The notes under the pieces are model-generated. The model did no database searches, had not been told where the DNA came from, and saw nothing but the letters and a program-made list of their open reading frames with translations. Shown in pieces: positions 48,956 to 61,399 of a DNA stretch of 64,000 bases (the first letter of the stretch is position 1; every line of letters starts with the position of its first letter). The stretch is from Mya arenaria. Taxonomy: Eukaryota > Mollusca > Bivalvia > Myida > Myidae. The DNA lies in the NCBI RefSeq assembly GCF_026914265.1, contig NC_069135.1, positions 3,117,001 through 3,181,000 on the forward strand, written 5' to 3'. The translations under genes were made by a program, and so were the position numbers.

Positions 48956-49840
48956 GAGTTTGAGACTCAGAGTCAGAGAAGTGAATTCTTAATTATTTCG
49001 AAATATCTATTATTATAAGAAATTTGGGCAATATACGTATGCCTTAGAGTAGAACAGGTTATGTCTACAGATTCAGCATAGATTATCTACTTTGCACCTG
49101 TGATAACCTTTTTACAAAAAAAAATTAAGAACACGCATTTCTGAGTCTTAGTCTAATAAAGGCCCAGATATAATCAATATTGTTTTGTTAATTCAACTTT
49201 ATCGGCAAGAATTTTAAAAATACAAAAACATAACGTTTATCCATATGGTTAAACTCAATGACTTTGTTATGATGGGAATACGATTGGATCCGCTCGTCAA
49301 GTATCAACTAGTATATGCTTTTCGCAGAATCTACTCTGTACCGGGAAGAGCGGGCTTTGATAGTGATTGATTGACATTTATTGTATCAGTCAGGTACATA
49401 AATGATCACCTTACAACTCGGGCCTCATTTACATGCTACGAACAGTGTTTAGTATTTTAGTCACCACGCGCTTGTGTTTATTTAGTGTTTATTAAGCTTC
49501 TCTACTAAGCGTTAAATACGTAAAACAGTCAAATGACGTTAACGTAGCGTTAACAAACACGTTAGTCGTTATATAACACATGACGTTGCTACATTGAGTC
49601 GGTACTTTCACTGAGAGGGTGTTTCAACTAGGAGCGAATGAGCACTTAGTGTTTCATTATTTTATTTATCTGCTATCTATATTACTTTTAAAAGTTAAAC
49701 GTTGCGGATTTTCACATCAAGTTCGCTAGTGTCGAGCAAGTCACGAAGAATCTACAAATAAATAATTGCAATTTCTCTTCAAAGATTTTCAGAAATAACC
49801 TCTTTGAATTTAAACCATTCAAGTACACTTTCCGTAAAAA
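48956..49840. other. Upstream region of the chitin-binding gene
   Basis: No exon or repeat family recognised. It should hold the promoter and 5' UTR of the gene starting at 49841, but no element can be assigned with confidence. Confidence 0.4.
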
Positions 49841-52800
49841 ATGACAATGCCAGTGTCAGTCAAAATGTTTATGAACTTGTTTCTGCTGGCGGCGACGTTT
49901 CTCCTGCACGTGACGGGGGATGATATATGTGAGGGAGGGAAATTGCAGATCGTTCCTGACCCCAAGGACTGTGCAGGCTTTGTGATATGTCATGGCACAC
50001 ACCGCTTCCGGTTCTCGTGCTCCTCCAAGGGGCCACCCAAGGTGTTCGATCCTCTAAGCAAGACGTGCGTCCTCATGGGAACCACATACGACCACAGCAA
50101 ATGTAAGTTTCTTAGAGGGAGTGCATTTTTAGAGGGGTCTTCAAACAGGTCGGATGTTGGTTGTTTTACAATCAGTACATGCTTCATATGATTGTAGACT
50201 CCCCAATTTAACATTTGCTTTGTAAACGTTATATTTTGAGCAAAAAAAGTTGAATTTAAATCTTGAATGCATTGCTTGTTGACGATACGTTATGCCTATA
50301 TGGATTACTAAGTATTACTTTTCAAGAAATGTTTCTACGATATTGTCGCGGTGGACTATGGTTATACACTAAACGCGTATTTGTTGATGTAATTCAATAA
50401 AATACTGTTCAGAATAATTCAAAGTGGAAATCCTCTCATAGATTTGTGGAATTTTTGTTTACATTTTGTATACAAATGTGTGCAATGTGTATATGACGTG
50501 TTTAGCATTGTAACTACTTTCACGTTTATGACAATTGAAGGATTTGTTTTCTTTTATTAGACTGATATGTGAAATGTGTTGACAAACAAGGGCCGGATAT
50601 GGACGGTATAAACGCTTGTTAGTATTTCCGTTAATTTAGAAAATTCACGAGTTATAAAAGTATAGAAGCAATAAAGTTTGGCAAGAATGGATAAGGTTGC
50701 ATCTTCAATAAATAGAAAAGTGAGCGAAGACCAACATCCTTAGACACAGATTTATATTTTTTTTGCGTGAATTCAAATGTATGTTTTTTATTTTTATAAA
50801 TACTAGTACATTTAGATTTCGCTTAAACCGTGATATTTGAACTGCAATTATTTCCTCCGTTTTTCCTCATTAGGATCTTAAAATTAATCGGCATCGTTTA
50901 TCAAAAAAACAATTGAGAACATTACGTAGTGTTTGGATATTGATTGGTTGCCTCGTATTGCTGTGATATTATTGGTGGTCATCGATCAAAGTGAAAGAAA
51001 ACATTGCAACCGCGTGTGAGGACAACTGGTTGTTTTTGTGCTTTTATGGGCTCCATAATTATTATAATGAGATCATCGACTATTTTATCGTGATCCATCG
51101 TCATCATGTTTACTTAGACACGAAAATAACCTTGTAGCTTCCATTGATGTAAGTGAAGTTGGCGGTCTTGCGGTCTAACGGCGTGAAGTTAACGGCCTGG
51201 TGGCCTAGCGGTGTTTATTTATTTCATATTCTGTAGCCGCAACATTTATGTTTTGTATTGAATAAATTGCACTTGTTGACATTTTTCTATGGTGGCATAT
51301 AACTGCCGTAAGATAACCTGTTAACGTTCACTAATTGTTTCGTGTTAACCACTTAATTTTCGCGATAATTATCTAGCTATCTAGTTGATATTCGCGAAAC
51401 CTTTTCGGTAAGATAAATATGATAAAACTAAAAACTGGCTTGAGAGAGTCAAGAACTGCCACCGGTTACCTTATTTTGCCGTACAGCATTAACAGTTTAA
51501 CTAGTTATGGTGTGCTAACACGAATCTTATCTAGTTAAACAGTTATAACATAACTTATTAAGTGGAATTCGCAAATAAAAACTAGTTAGGGCCATCGCTT
51601 GTGAACGAAATAATAATTACCGTTCTTTGCCGATTTGAGCTTTAAGACTGCACGAAATGTATTCGCGTGTGCTGAATACGGATTTTGTCATGTTATCATG
51701 TCATATTTCATTCTATATTACATGTTTTCAATTATATTATGTTTTTTTATAACTATCGATCTGCCGGCCTAGCGGCTTATAGGTAGATTGTATATGTATA
51801 GAAGTACAACATGTAAGCATAGCTTCGTGGCCGGCAGTAACTTATTTCTTTAAACAGGTTCAAGTATCATACACTTGTATTTTATTTAGTCTGATTACTT
51901 GCTTAAATCTATTGTTTTTACACAAAAAGTTATTATCATAAATATCATAAAAATAATTTTCCTAAAAGATTTTTTTCTGCTGTATAGGGTCTTAAGATTG
52001 GGGCCTGTCCCCCGGGACTTTAACACATTTGCTCCCAAGCCCTCATGCAAACGCAAGAAAGAAACCTTCATTAAAATTGGAAGCAGATAAAAAGTGAGAA
52101 ATTTTGATGAATTTATTACCATGGAGATGAGAACCGTTGACATTATGACGACATTGCAACCTTTCATGATTCACCTAGACTCACAGTAGACGAGTCTATG
52201 AATTATATTTGTTTTAATAATGCAGCATAACATGCTAAACTATTTTCGAAAATACCAGCTGTCTTACGCCTCAGGTAGTCGGAGCACAACTGGTTATTAA
52301 TCAAAGAAATAGACCACTCCGAGCTATGGCATGCGTGCGGTAAAAATTAAATGACTGGTATGCCTGAATTGCAAGCAATCAAAAAAGTATGACATTTATG
52401 AACAAAAATGCATAATCAAATGCTGTATAAAGTATAATAGAACTTAATAATATATATGTCACTCTCTCGATCAATCAGCAGCTATACTCGCACTGAAACG
52501 CGCAAAAGTGTAAGCTCAATGTCTAATTCCACGCATAGTCCACAATGGAAGAGCATTAATTTTATACAAACATGCCATTTTTATGTTGTACATTATATAC
52601 CCGTCACATAGCGTTTACTTTCGTAGTTTGCATCATAACTTAATGATATAGAAGTGACACACAGAATATATATAAGAATCCTAGTATATGAAAACATGCA
52701 ACTTTCAACGTGTTCATGTTATTGGCTGTAGTCCGCAAATCGACATCAGATATCGTCAGATGTATTTTTTTATGACATGTTGAAATAATTTATGCGACTA

Positions 52801-54907
52801 TTTAAACTAGCTAATTGTTTTGACAATTCATCATTCTTATTCTTAGGTAATGACAGACACTTATCGGTTACATTGTTGGGGGCACTAAAATATTTTAGGA
52901 TTCGACTTTTATTGCCTGTGAACAGAATATTTGTTATAAACGTAAAATCGCGCTTGTTGCGCCTACATCCTTTCAACGCTTTCAGCGCTTTAATCTAAGT
53001 CATTGTGCAATCTATTTCATTTGCAGGCAGCAGTTTTGCCCCACTCAAGCCCACGTGTGTACCAGGTCAGCACGGCATGTTTCCAGATCCGTACAGTTGC
53101 GCCAAATATTACCAGTGCACGGGTGGCTCTCAACCCTTACTCAGGGAGTGCCCGTACCCGCGCCTTTACGACCCCCGTACATACTCGTGTAGAGTATACA
53201 TGTTTGTGAAGTGTGGGGCTCGCAGGGAATCAAAAGACCCTTGTAAGTTCACAGTTATATATATACGTTCCGAAGTATTCCAATTGCTTATTCGTTAGAA
53301 TATGGTGACTGATTTCTGCCTTTTCGTTTTCCGCATTTACCGCAGCGTAGTTGCGACACTGCCCCAATAAAAAAAATGCGCCAACTTGCGGAGACGGAAT
53401 GCAACAAGGCGAAAATGTACCAAATGGCATATTCGCTTGAGCCATTTTCGCCTTCCGCTTCGAAAAACCACCATATAATGATATACGTCGACAAGTGGGG
53501 AGGATGGGTAAAGTATCTCATGCACACACCACACATAGGGCAAGATGTCCTCGAACGATATCAACAACTATGAGAAGACATCTGGTTGAAGATCATACAT
53601 AATTTTTTCATACCGAATTAGGAGTTTTTATCCTGGTTTAAGCAGCAATTAAGCAAAGAAGCCAGAAAGTACAAGGCCAGCAAGCATTACCTGGGCTTTG
53701 CACATGCTCGCTTTTAAGCTCGATTGTGAAGACATCAGAATATAAATTACTTTCGAGTCTGTTTTATTTATTTGGAATCGTATGATCGTATTATAACGTT
53801 AAAAGCTTTGTTGTGGATGGTGTTAACGTCTAAGAAGTAATGCAGTCTAGTCGACCCTGCAGCAATACGTCATAGCAACATCCCGAAATATGCCGGTTCA
53901 TGGGCAATGAATAATAATGACATAAATTTCATCCAAAATGAATAATTTCAGCCTGTGATGCATGAGAAACCATCGGATGTATTTTGACCTATTACGTGCT
54001 CAGCCTGTATTAAAAAACCTTTAAACCTAGTACAACGGCACAAGAATATTTACTTATTATAAGTTTACAACGAGACATACAGGGGTGGATCCAGGAATTG
54101 ACGTTAGATGGGGCGTATCTTAGTGGCGCAACCTTTTGACATACGCCTCTACTTCAGAACCGAAAGTATATGACATACACCATTTTACCGGGAGTTTGAG
54201 GATACTCCCTCAAGAAAAGTTTGTAAAAAATTTGTAGTCGGAAATGTTGCATTTTTAGCGTATTGTATCATTTTTTAAACTTGAGCGATTTAATAGGGGG
54301 CGTGCGCCGGGTACCCCCACCCCCACCCATGTGCATCCGCTAGCGCCGTTTTCTGTACTGTCGTTTTGTCTTGATAGACACACTGTGTTGTACTCCACGA
54401 AATGTTGTCTTGTTCTGTAATAACATTTAGATATAAATGCAAAAAACACACGAAGTAATGCATTATGCATATTGTAAAGAAATAGTATGACCTTGAAACG
54501 CATATACAGATATTGTTGCCTTATCAATAAATCATGCCACACGTCCGAGCAATGAAGTCCTCTACCAGCAAATCACCTGTCAAGGAAAGGCATTTCTTCT
54601 CTGTATGTACGTTTACAATTAATCATTTTCAGGTGATTACAAATCCAACCAGTGCGCGGGTAGTGGTTGCATCCCTTGCCGCGCGCGATTTGGCACATGC
54701 CTCGGAAAACCGAATGGTCCAAACGCTTGGGAGGACAAGCTGTGGACGCCTCACTTCTTGATCTGCCGGGACGAACGGGTGATTCTTCAGGGAGACTGTC
54801 GACAGGGCGGGAAACTGAAGATCTTTAACCCTTTCACTCGGAGGTGTATGCCCATGGCGGACATCTACAAGATGATGTCACAGTTTGGCCGAAAAACACC
54901 GATCTAA
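49841..54907 (+). CDS. Secreted chitin-binding protein with peritrophin-type (CBM14) domains, three exons
   Basis: Exons 49841-50102, 53027-53242 and 54633-54907 join in frame (GT-AG, both introns phase 1) to 250 aa. Residues 1-26 form a signal peptide with hydrophobic core MNLFLLAATFLLHVTG. The first domain has six cysteines at 30, 44, 50, 60, 76 and 88. The second has six at 98, 112, 118, 129, 142 and 150, with FPDPYSCAKYYQC and LYDPRTYSC, the classic CBM14 spacing. The third (residues 160-231) is divergent, with extra early cysteines (CAGSGCIPC) and then HFLICRDERVILQGDC and IFNPFTRRC. Such proteins bind chitin outside the cell, in mollusc shell matrix, mantle secretions or gut lining; which applies here is unknown. 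There is no catalytic domain or membrane anchor. The middle exon is a symmetric 1-1 module. Intron 2 contains a short repeat element at 53297. Confidence 0.9.
50103..53026 (+). other. Intron 1 of the chitin-binding gene
   Basis: 2.9 kb with no exon recognised. It is AT-rich, with a repeated CGGCCTAGCGG-type word near 51190-51220 and 51760-51780. Open frames on both strands around 51895-52167 have no recognisable motif. Confidence 0.5.
53297..53480. mobile_element. Short inverted-repeat element related to 9127-9730
   Basis: Begins ATATGGTGACTGATTTCTGC with CTTTTCG, and ends with CGCTTCGAAAAACCACCATA then T, giving short inverted ends (ATATGGTG / CACCATAT). The interior has GCCAACTTGCGGAG and GGCGAAAATGTACC, variants of the words repeated at 9330-9660. 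It is probably a small non-autonomous element; no protein is likely from the overlapping frames. Confidence 0.55.
54081..54345. repeat. hAT-like repeat end, CAGGGGTGGATCCAGG
   Basis: CAGGGGTGGATCCAGGAATT then GACGTTAGATGGGGCG opens a repetitive stretch that runs to a GGGGGCGTGCGCCGGGTACC / CCCCACCCCCACC segment. The head resembles hAT terminal repeats of the CAGGGG type. A matching inverted sequence lies at 56820-56873. Confidence 0.55.
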
Positions 54908-55264
54908 CACACCCGTTTAGACACATATTCTGACATTATTTGAAAGTGATACTATGTGATAGAAGACTTTTTCTTATGCAACATAGTGCTGTAAAGGCGG
55001 AACACCTGAACCCGTTTTCAATTGCAAACAAGGGAGATAGTTTTCCTGCAGATTAGGTCAATTTCAATTCCCTATAAACAAGAAATCTACAAAAAGATCA
55101 CCCATAAGTAATATCATAGCATCTGTTTACATTTCTCCGCTCTGTAATGAGGAACACTTGTTCTTCCCTTTTAAATCTGTCTCCATTTCCGACACAAACT
55201 AGACCAATGTATAACACTTACCAAAATAAAAAGAATTCCACATCAAAAATGGTAACGATGGCCC

Positions 55265-56660
55265 ATATGTGAGAACATTAACGGTTACGACGACATCATA
55301 GGAGACATCATTAACAGTAACGATGACATCATAGGTGACATCACTAACGGTTTCGATGATATCATAGGTGACATCATTAACGGTTACGATGACATCATAG
55401 GTGACAACACTAACGGTTACGATGACATCATAGGTGACATCACTAACGGTTACGGTGACATTATGAGTGACAACATTAACGGTTACGATGACATCATAGG
55501 AGACATCATTAACGGCTACGATAATATCATAGGTGACAACATTAACGGTTACGATGACATCGTAAGAGACATCATGAACGGTTACGATGATATCATAAGT
55601 GACATCATTAATAGTTACGGTTACGATGACATCATAGGTGACATCATTAACGGTTACGATGACATCATAGGTGACATCATTAACGGTTACGATGACATCA
55701 TAGGTGACATCATTAACGGTTTCGATGACATCAAAGGTGACATCATAAACGGTTACGATGACATCATAGGTGACAACATTAACGGCTACGATGACATCAT
55801 AGGTGACATCATTAACGGTTACGATGACATCATAGGTGACATCATAAACGGTTACGATGACATCATAGGTGACATCATAAACGGTTACGATGACATCATA
55901 GGTGACATCATAAACGGTTACGATGACATCATAGGTGACATCATTAACGGTTACGATGACATCATAGGTGACACCATTAACGGTTACGATGACATCATAG
56001 GTGACATCATTAACGGTTTCGATGACATCAAAGGTGACATCATAAACGGTTACGATGGCATCATAGGTGACATCATTAACTGTTACGATGACATAAGTGA
56101 CATCATAAACGGTTACGATGACATCATAGGTTACATCATTAACGGTTACTGCGACATCAAAGGTGACATCATAAACGGTTACGATGACATCATAGGTGAC
56201 ATCATTAACTGTTACGCTGACATCATAAGTGACATCATTAACTGTTACGATGACATCATAGGTGACATCATAAACGGTAACGGTTACGATGACATCATAG
56301 GTGACATCATTAACGGTTTCGATGACATCAAAGGTGACATCATAAACGGTTACGATGACATCATAGGTGACATCATTAACGGTTTCGATGACATCAAAGG
56401 TGACATCATTAACGGTTACGATGACATCATAGGTGACATCATTAACGGTTACGGTGACATCAAAGGTGACATCATAAACGGTTACAATGACATCATAGGT
56501 GACATCATTAACTGTTACGATGACATCATAGGTGACAACACTAACGGTTACGATGACATCATAGGTGACATCATTAACTGTTACGATGATATCATAAGTG
56601 ACATCATTAACGGTTACGATGACATCATAGGTGACATCATTAACGGTTACGCTGGGATAT
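55265..56660. repeat. 33-bp minisatellite encoding an open GDIINGYDDII repeat
   Basis: About 42 tandem copies of a 33-bp unit, GGTGACATCATTAACGGTTA then CGATGACATCATA. A 419-codon frame runs from the first in-frame ATG at 55463 to 56722, reading (GDIINGYDDII)n. The open frame extends upstream to about 55255 without an ATG. Open reading follows from a stop-free 33-bp unit. There is no signal peptide, splice site or other domain, and the tail after 56660 reads into unrelated sequence. It is treated as a repeat, with coding only a remote possibility. Confidence 0.92.
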
Positions 56661-56819
56661 ACGCGTACAATGGCTCTAGCATTTATATTGGCAAAAAGGT
56701 GACATCAAAAATGGTCAGGTAGCCCATGGCATAAAATACACCCACACTGCACCATTTCGAACTATAAATTGTTTACCTCCCCCCACCCCCCAAACACGCA
56801 AAATGAATTTCGTTTCTGA

Positions 56820-56873
56820 GGACTGAAGTCAAAAGGTTACGCCCCTATAACGTCAAATCCTGGATCCACCCTT
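56820..56873. repeat. hAT-like repeat end in inverted orientation to 54081
   Basis: GGTTACGCCCCTATAACGTC then AAATCCTGGATCCACCCTTG is the imperfect reverse complement of 54081-54135. It could be the far end of one long element holding exon 3 and the 33-bp minisatellite, or a separate insertion. Confidence 0.55.
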
Positions 56874-57676
56874 GACGAGTAACTAAATTGTGTTCACAAT
56901 GAATGGCCACTTCCATGCTGTCATCATGTTTTCATTTTGTCGTATTTTGAGGTTTTGCGACAACTGCACGTCTTTCTATAAGATGACTCAGATACATAAT
57001 TGGTAATAATAATAATTGTGTGATTTCTGTTGTGGTTACTTCATGAGGTATAAAACCCGACGACACCTATATTTATATAAACATTAAGTGTTGTTCCACG
57101 CACATTACTGTAAATAAAGCAATCAAACATCTACATCGTGTGTACAATATAATATATCATCATTTCCCATTCGATCGAATAATAAAACAATGACTATGGC
57201 GAGGTAACACTTATTTACTTATTTACGAGGTTTACTTATTATATTTGTGTAGGTGTTAAAAACAACTGCCAGTGTAAATGAATCACTCAGTCAATCAATC
57301 AATTATTTAATAAATCATGGACTCGTCTAGAGCTTTATTCATAATATTATTTGTTTTAAATGAGACACAAATTGCTATATTTATTTCCGAAAAGCTCTAT
57401 CGCGATCTGAATTGTTTATGGTCGTTGTTTAAATCGTTGTAGTTTGGTGCTTGATTATAAAAGTTAGAAAAATAAATATATTTTAACATACATTTGTAGT
57501 TTTAAATGTGTTGCTTACATACAATTTGTGAGTCCCTTAAATATAAATAATAAGAAATGGTTCGAGGTTATTAATGCACTTGCAAAAACAAATGGTTTGA
57601 TGCGACATAGTCGAATAATCATTTATTTCGTGTAAGTACATATAAACAGTTTTGACATACCCACTGACTATGCAAT
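56874..57676. other. Intergenic, nothing recognised
   Basis: AT-rich sequence without a recognised gene, RNA or repeat family. Confidence 0.45.
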
Positions 57677-58042
57677 CCACTGTTTATATCTACCGCTTCA
57701 CCTGATTAAAATCACTAACGGCTGACTGCTGATTTACATAAATAAATGTATGAGAAAAATTAAGAAATATTGCCTTCTCCTTATAAAAATAAAATGCTGA
57801 TAACTACGTTTTATTGGTCTAACATAAACTACCCACTAGCTGGGCCAGCCACTGGTAGTATCTACCGTTTCATCGAGAAAAAAATGATTAAGGCTGACTG
57901 TCGATTTTCTAAAATAAATCTATTGGAAACTTTGAGAAATACTGCCTTTTCGTTGAACAAACTATTTTTTGAACACTAAATACATTAACTGGTCAGCCGC
58001 TTTTGATTTTAAGAAGGTGAGGCGGTAGATATAAAACGTGGG
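57677..58042. mobile_element. TIR element (MITE), about 366 bp
   Basis: The left end CCACTGTTTATATCTACCGC TTCACC and the right end (reading back CCCACGTTTTATATCTACCG CCTCACC) are inverted copies over about 45 bp and include CGGCTGAC on both sides. A third, internal copy of the word TATCTACCGTTTCATC lies near 57858. No transposase and no clear target duplication were seen. Confidence 0.75.
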
Positions 58043-58439
58043 TGCCAAGTTAATTGAATAGTTGACACAATATAATGTAGACCACAAAACAACTTAAATA
58101 TTGTAAGCATATAGTTGATAACATATTTGGAGCGGCCAAACATACGCAGACCATCTGATGGATATGGGCTTGCTGTTCAGTCAAGAAATACTGCGTAATA
58201 TTCATTATTACTATGCCGATCACGTCTTCATTATTCAGGTTTGTAATTGATAGCATCAACTATTACCATAAAAATAATATTATAAGATAATAGTGTGTGA
58301 GTGTTTCAAGATGTTTCAAGATGTCCAGCTTTAATAATTTATAAGTCACTAAATGGCATCGCTTTATCAAAATGTGGCATTTTAATGTCAATTTAATAAG
58401 ATATGTTGTTAAGAACTTAAGATGCTCTAGATGCCAATA

Positions 58440-59508
58440 AACTTGATCGAGACTACATCGAGACAAAAATTCTGATAAAATTTCCAAAATATTAGTTGAA
58501 AAAAGTTGTCATTGTTCAAATATGATTTTTTCTAAAGTTTACATTGTGGCAAACTTTTTGACTCGATATGACCAATACCCAAACTTGATTATTTTGGTCA
58601 AGTTCCGCAAAGATCTGATTAAACACATCCTTTATTGTGTAAACAAGGAGTTGTTGTTTTTATAAAGATTTTACAATGTGACTTATTTATAACCTCATGT
58701 GATTAAATTTATCGATACTTCACCTCGTCAGTTATTCTGGCAAGATTTCCTAAAGATCGAATTAAGAAAGCATTTATTGCAATCAATTTAATCACATTTC
58801 GCAAACATCAGCCTACATTGTGTAAACAATGTTTTTAAGACGTTTTCTTGTGTCCAGCTTTTTGACATGATATGACCCATATTCGAACTTGATCGACAAA
58901 TCACCAAGACAATCGTACTAATCAGGATTCACAAATAACGGATGAAAAATGCAGCATCTATTGATTAAAGCTTTTCTGTTTTAAAAGATCTGACCTAGTG
59001 ACCTTTACATGAAAAAAGCAGACCCGTATGCATTAACAAGGTTTTCTTTGATCTGACCTTGTGTCCTATCGATAAAAAGCAGCATCTGTCGTGTAAACAA
59101 GGTTTGTCTCAGATTTGACCTAGTGTCCCTTTCATGAAAAAACAGGCTCTAATGCGTAAACATGGTTTTCTGAGATTTGACCTAGCACCCAAGCGATAAA
59201 AAGATAGACTAAATTGCGTAGACAAATGTGTTTTTCTATAAGATTTGATCTTCAATGTAGTAACCTATCGAAAGCAGCCTCTATTGCTTTAGCAAAGTGT
59301 TTGTAAGATTTAACCTAGTAACCTATATATGAAAACAGCAGAAGTGACAAATATTCGAACATGTCCGGGATTTGATAAATACAATCATTCGGACCAATAT
59401 TCAGAGAGCAAATAAACCAATTATTGACGACGCACGGCACACAACGGACGCCGGACAACCAACCTACCACAATATCTCTCCCTTATTCGTGCTCAGGTGA
59501 GTTAAACA
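58440..59508. repeat. Dispersed element ending CGTGCTCAGGTGAGTTAAA
   Basis: Many diverged units carry AGATTTGACCTAGTGACC-type words and a GATATGACC...TTCGAACTTGAT phrase. The right side holds ACGGACGCCGGACAACC and then the terminus CGTGCTCAGGTGAGTTAAA at 59489-59507. The left border is unclear. It has no coding capacity and looks like a 5'-eroded copy of a widespread bivalve repeat. Confidence 0.6.
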
Positions 59509-60973
59509 TAGAGATAGACGAGAGCCTGCATTTCAACCAATCTGACAAATACACACGATCTGAACAGCGTTTGTGAAGGATATTATTTCAAACAGATTGG
59601 TCGTCGTACGGGCCTTATAACTCGATTTTTTAAAGCATCGGTGTTCCTTGTCACCAAAGGATCTCTAAACACGAAGCAATGGGCTGGCGTAGAGGTTAGG
59701 AACAGGTTTCATGCAGTCCAGTACTTCTTATGCAGTTTGTCACGTAAGTTGACGTAACTAATCAAGATCTTAAATGGGGCTAGCCGTGGACATTATTGAT
59801 GTGACTTTGATCGTACCCCCCACACACACACAAAAAGGGTGAGTGACGGATTGGTTGGGGGGTTTGGTGGTGGCGACGGCAGGGGGTACCTTTCCTTGGG
59901 CTTCGGGTTCGGTCAGCAATGCATAAATTGTAAAAGTTTGGTTATACAATAAAACGTTCAAATTTTACTAAAAATAAGGATTATAAATATATTTAAACGC
60001 AAAATATATTCGGAAATCCTTCCATCGGTTTGTGTTAACAAATACAAATGGCTTTCTGGATATTGACCCGTAATGTCCGATTTCTTTACTCGACCCGGGC
60101 TTTTGTCCAATAACGCTGATTGATCAAATTGGTGTGGTGAAATTGGACGAATACGATCTAATTCTTAAAACAGCTAAAATCTCACTTATTAATGTTCACC
60201 AAGCCGGACAAGTGGGTTTTCTCCGGTTTCCCCCACAACACATGATCACACTCTCGTGCAACATCGTGCCAACAAGAGGGACTTAGTATAAATTATCATA
60301 ACTTTCCTCACAATCGTTGTTAAGTATATAATGCTAAGACTAAAACATTGAAAAGAAAATGCTCCATGAACAAAAATAGCGTTCAAGACAGACACTCTCG
60401 GACATTTGTCTTCTAAATCCAACATGGACCCCTAAATCCAACCTTGACATTGAGGGTACGTCAAGACCGCGACATGTGTTCTGCACGCTAGCTGGAAGTT
60501 GAGAACACTTGTCTTAGTATATTTGGACATCGTTTCATCGATAGAAGTTACTTGAAGCGGACTCGAAATAAAGACGGACGGACATATTCTCAACTAACAG
60601 CAACTACAGTTCCAATGTGTTTGAATCAAGACCGTACCATACGCACAAAGGACTTATTAAGGAATGACATATAGTTACGCATACGTTTCTAATGGAGGCA
60701 ATAAATCTTTTAAGAACTGAACATGACAGATGATAAAAACTTAATGTATCACATTATGTAAAATCAATTATTTTCATTGTCATATTGAATATGGCATTTA
60801 AAATATTCGAAGAAATCACAATGGTGACCTTCTATATGTATTAAAGTCAATCAAACTTTGATTTATTTTTTCCGGAATTAAATTGAGGATGCAAAGTTTG
60901 TCAGAAAAAGTTTTAAAATATGCAGGCATTATGGTAAACAAGGAAAAATCAGTTTGGTATTCGGTTCAATGAC
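59509..60973. other. Intergenic, nothing recognised
   Basis: No gene or RNA recognised. The minus-strand frame at 59961-59770 spans a CCCCCCACACACACACAAAA simple tract and is not protein-like. Confidence 0.45.
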
Positions 60974-61284
60974 TAATGCACCAGTCAATTGTAACCACGC
61001 CCCAGGTCCAGGGAATAGCGGGGACTTTGACTTTCGGTCCAGCCAAGCCCGGGTAAGACCCCCCCCCCCCGCCCTGTGGTGAAGATTTGCTGTTAAAATC
61101 CCCGCCAAATGCCCCCGCACCCAAGGTAAGGCCCATTCCCCGCTTTTTTGGTGCGAAGACAAAACCACCGCATTCACCCGGCACTGAGGGGCAACATGTA
61201 AAAGTAAAAACACGGCCCATTCCCCCGGCTTCCTCCGGACCTGGGGGGGGGGGGGGTGCGTGGTTACAATTGACTGGTGCATTA
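60974..61284. mobile_element. GC-rich TIR element, copy 2
   Basis: TAATGCACCAGTCAATTGTA ACCACGC on the left is the exact reverse complement of the right end GCGTGGTTACAATTGACTGG TGCATTA, giving TIRs of about 27 bp. The interior is very GC-rich, with runs of C near 61060 and of G near 61242, and shares GGACTTTG.CTTTCGGTCCAGCC-type words with 21617-21915 in inverted form. It is non-autonomous and better preserved than the first copy. Confidence 0.88.
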
Positions 61285-61399
61285 AGTGCATGAGTTTATG
61301 GGATGGTGTACGGTTTTCTATTTGCATCCCTGATTGGAGTTTTGCAGATTTAAAATCTGTTTTGTCTCATGTAATAGGTTCCTTGTTTATGGTGAGCAC

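Noticed and set aside
53376-53573. Open frame following chitin-binding exon 2, considered as an extended exon
   Set aside because: It lies in a short repeat element after a strong GTAAGT donor, and splicing to 54633 keeps frame.
60929-61327. Minus-strand 132-codon frame
   Set aside because: It runs through the GC-rich TIR element, where stop codons are rare because of composition.
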